Assembly: GCA_005887685.1 (NCBI GenBank)
Contig: VBHJ01000003.1
Span: forward strand, 1-59,757
Direction: 5' to 3'
DNA length: 59,757 bases
Source of the DNA: Chloroflexota bacterium
GTDB taxonomy: Bacteria; Chloroflexota; Dormibacteria; Dormibacterales; Dormibacteraceae
This document shows positions 57,845 to 59,757 of the stretch, in pieces; within the stretch, counting starts at the first letter, position 1, and every line of letters starts with the position of its first letter. Made by a program: the position numbers and the translations under genes. The notes beneath the pieces were generated by a model that was given only the letters and a program-made list of their open reading frames with translations, was not told the origin of the DNA and made no database searches.

Positions 57845-59047
57845 GTGAGGGAGTACTTGAGGAACGGCAAGCTGCTGACGCTCATGCTCGGTCACCTCAC
57901 GGTCGACAGCTACGTCGGAGTCATCCCGATCCTGTATCCGCTGCTGATCGGGCGGTTCAAGCTCAGCCTGGCCACCGTGGGCCTCGTCAGCCTCGCGTAC
58001 AGCGGCATGGCCGCGATCTCCCAACCGCTGTTCGGGCTGATCGCCGATCGCTTCGGCACGCGTCTCACCGGTCTCGCCCTCGCATGGACCGCGATCACGT
58101 TTTCCGTCGTCGGCTTCGTCAACAGCTTTCCGCTCCTGCTCGGGCTCGCTCTCGCATCTGGCCTCGGCTCGGGCGCATTCCATCCCCTCGGCGCGCTCGA
58201 CGTGCGGGGGTTGCTCCCCACCTGGCGGCGGAGCTTTGGCATGTCCATCTACGTGACAGCCGGAACGGTCGGGGTCGCCATCGGACCTCTCATCGGCATC
58301 GTGCTCTTCGGCGTGTTCGGGATGCACGGCACCGGTCTGCTGGTGATTCCCGGCCTGGTGACGGGTGGCTACCTGCTGTGGCGGATGAGAGACCGCGCGG
58401 GGGTGACGACGGCGGCGATCCGGCAGGCGGCCGCGTCATCACAGGCCGTGCCTCTTTTTGCTCTGGCCGCGGTCATCGGCGTGATGATGTCGCGCAGCTG
58501 GACGGTCAACGTCTTCCAGGCCTTCACGCCCACGTGGTACCGCGAGCTTGGCTACGGGCCGGAGTTCTACGGGCCGCTTGCAACGACGCTGGTGCTCGCG
58601 AGCGCGGTCGGCACCGTGGGGTGCGGCTCGCTCGCCGACCGCTATGGGCGGCGCACCGTGATCCTCGCGACGCTCGTCCTCAGCGTGCCGGCCATCCTTC
58701 TGTTCACGCTGTATCCCGGTCCATGGGCGTTTGGCAGCGCGATCCTGATCGGCGTCCTTGCCGCGTCCACCGCACCCTTGATGCTGCTGATGGCGCAGCA
58801 GCTCATGGCCGCCCGCGCCGGCCTCGCCTCGGGGTTGGTGATGGGACTGGGTTTCGTGACCGGTGCGATCGGGGTTCCCATCAACGGGGCGATCGCTGAT
58901 GCGGTCGGGCTGCAGAGATCGTTGATGTCCCATGTGATCCTGGTCATCGTCACGATCGGGATCGCCTGGTTCCTGCCGCGCGAAAACGAGATCGAGCGCT
59001 ACGCCGTCCGCCAGGAGCCGCTGGTCGCGGCAAGCGAGCGGATATAG
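57845..59047 (+). CDS. MFS transporter, fosmidomycin-resistance-like
   Basis: 400 residues, 12 helices. LMLGHLTVDSYVGVIPILYPLLI and LVSLAYSGMAAISQPLFGLIADRFG resemble Fsr-type carriers, with motif A in GLIADRFGTR and again GSLADRYGRRT. The GTG start is ten bases from the divergent gene, so the promoters must overlap. Substrate unknown. Confidence 0.85.
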   Translation: MREYLRNGKLLTLMLGHLTVDSYVGVIPILYPLLIGRFKLSLATVGLVSLAYSGMAAISQPLFGLIADRFGTRLTGLALAWTAITFSVVGFVNSFPLLLGLALASGLGSGAFHPLGALDVRGLLPTWRRSFGMSIYVTAGTVGVAIGPLIGIVLFGVFGMHGTGLLVIPGLVTGGYLLWRMRDRAGVTTAAIRQAAASSQAVPLFALAAVIGVMMSRSWTVNVFQAFTPTWYRELGYGPEFYGPLATTLVLASAVGTVGCGSLADRYGRRTVILATLVLSVPAILLFTLYPGPWAFGSAILIGVLAASTAPLMLLMAQQLMAARAGLASGLVMGLGFVTGAIGVPINGAIADAVGLQRSLMSHVILVIVTIGIAWFLPRENEIERYAVRQEPLVAASERI

Positions 59048-59057
59048 CCGCGTGGCC

Positions 59058-59757
59058 ATGACCACCGACGACCAGATCGAGATCAATGTCCACGACGACG
59101 CGGCGGCGCTCGCCCGGATCCTTGCTCTGCCGCCGCAGGCGCGTCTCGCCGCACTGGCCGAGATGCACGGCATTTCCACCTTCGACCAGGTCGCGATGGC
59201 GCGCCTGCAGCAGACGCATGAGAGCGGCGACGGCCTTCGCGTCACCGCCGACGATCGGCGCTATGCGCCCGCTCTCCAGCGCCTGGTCGAAGCCGGCGCG
59301 TGGGGACAGTTGCGACGCGACCTCGCGCGAGCCTGGGAGTACCAGCGCTCGGTGCTGCCTGGCATCCGCCACCCCGACCGGATCGACGTCACGCTCACGC
59401 TCGGCAACCCCGACGACCCGGTGTTCGTCGAGCGCACCCACGGCTACTACGGCATGGGCGCCGTGCCCGGCACCATCTTTCTCGTCGCCTGGCCGACCGA
59501 CTACAACCTCACCCGCATCGGAGCCTGCGCCGTGCATGAGCTCGCGCACAACCTGCGCACCCCGAACATCGAAACCGGATTCAACCTGGCCGAGTGGGTG
59601 ATCCACGAAGGGCTTGCGGAGGTCTTCACGGTCGAGGTGTGTGGTCCCGAGTCGACTGGCGCGTGGTACGCCGACGTGACCGGCCCGGTGCTCGATGCCG
59701 CGTTTGAGAAGGTGACGGGCGCCTTCGACACGGGCAGCGGTTTTCGCGAGTGGACGC
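59058..59757 (+). CDS. DUF2268-like zinc-dependent protease (3' truncated)
   Basis: 233 residues to the window edge, no stop. GACAVHELAHNLRTP contains HExxH, and WVIHEGLAEVF carries the third ligand region, as in DUF2268 predicted Zn-proteases. A glycine-rich middle (ERTHGYYGMGAVPGTIF) precedes it. ATG 59058 follows the MFS stop by ten bases. Resembles MerR-linked DUF2268 proteins, but no HTH is seen here. Confidence 0.72.
   Translation, partial: MTTDDQIEINVHDDAAALARILALPPQARLAALAEMHGISTFDQVAMARLQQTHESGDGLRVTADDRRYAPALQRLVEAGAWGQLRRDLARAWEYQRSVLPGIRHPDRIDVTLTLGNPDDPVFVERTHGYYGMGAVPGTIFLVAWPTDYNLTRIGACAVHELAHNLRTPNIETGFNLAEWVIHEGLAEVFTVEVCGPESTGAWYADVTGPVLDAAFEKVTGAFDTGSGFREWT

Noticed and set aside
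1-59757. tRNA, rRNA, CRISPR or IS elements
   Set aside because: No T-loop/acceptor pattern, rRNA-like stretch, regularly spaced repeat array or transposase was found by eye.

Overview
GC-rich bacterial chromosome segment packed with short operons. Start and stop codons often overlap (ATGA, TGATG, TTGA, GTGA), starts are frequently GTG or TTG, and several promoter-like -10 elements sit only a few bases before the start codon, which suggests leaderless transcripts. Many families are typical of Actinobacteria and their soil relatives: an F420-type LLM flavoprotein, a Holin-X-like protein, DUF3618-, DUF3052- and DUF6510-like proteins, an RskA-type anti-sigma factor, and an alpha-E/ATP-grasp/transglutaminase locus. 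No rRNA, tRNA, phage, IS or CRISPR is visible. An actinobacterium or a deep relative such as Dormibacterota/Chloroflexota fits best; this is inference from gene content, not a proven placement.

Layout. 1-9.3 kb: end of a DUF11-type surface protein, a DHA2 exporter, a rhodanese-CBS gene interrupted by an in-frame TGA, a methyltransferase, a glycosyltransferase/SDR/PTPS operon (possible pterin glycoside synthesis), a Rieske membrane protein, gnd, and topoisomerase IB. 9.3-19.2 kb: kbl-tdh threonine catabolism, a Na+/H+ antiporter, a D,D-carboxypeptidase, an ArsR-SRPBCC pair facing a divergent gene across two palindromic operators, a sulfite-oxidase-like/FNR/DUF6510 trio, an HD-GYP protein and an LLM oxidoreductase. 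19.2-24.5 kb is a signalling block: a large PAS histidine kinase, a 31-codon secreted-peptide gene, an XRE-TPR regulator directly downstream, and a REC-HD-GYP response regulator.

24.7-28.9 kb: ppc and cimA in one operon behind an isoleucine-rich leader peptide and a mutually exclusive antiterminator/terminator. 29-36 kb: aquaporin, an ACT-domain protein, and the divergent transglutaminase/alpha-E/ATP-grasp cluster, whose alpha-E gene carries a perfect 234-bp tandem duplication. 36-48 kb: a two-component system, several small membrane and stress-type proteins, PAP2, an Nramp-related carrier, a holin-X/DUF3618/YihY run and proline dehydrogenase. 48-59.8 kb: a diiron protein with an ECF sigma/anti-sigma pair, a small C2H2 zinc-finger protein, patatin, a LytR-CpsA-Psr protein coupled to a frameshifted beta-propeller, a glycosidase, a metallophosphoesterase, an ornithine-cyclodeaminase-like protein, an MFS carrier and a truncated HExxH protein.

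The two most notable signals are the peptide plus XRE-TPR pair (candidate RRNPP-type peptide signalling, 21.9-23.4 kb) and the cimA-ppc attenuator (28.8-28.94 kb). Dispersed palindromes with a conserved loop and compensatory stem changes, and an in-frame TGA at a probable cysteine codon, also deserve follow-up.
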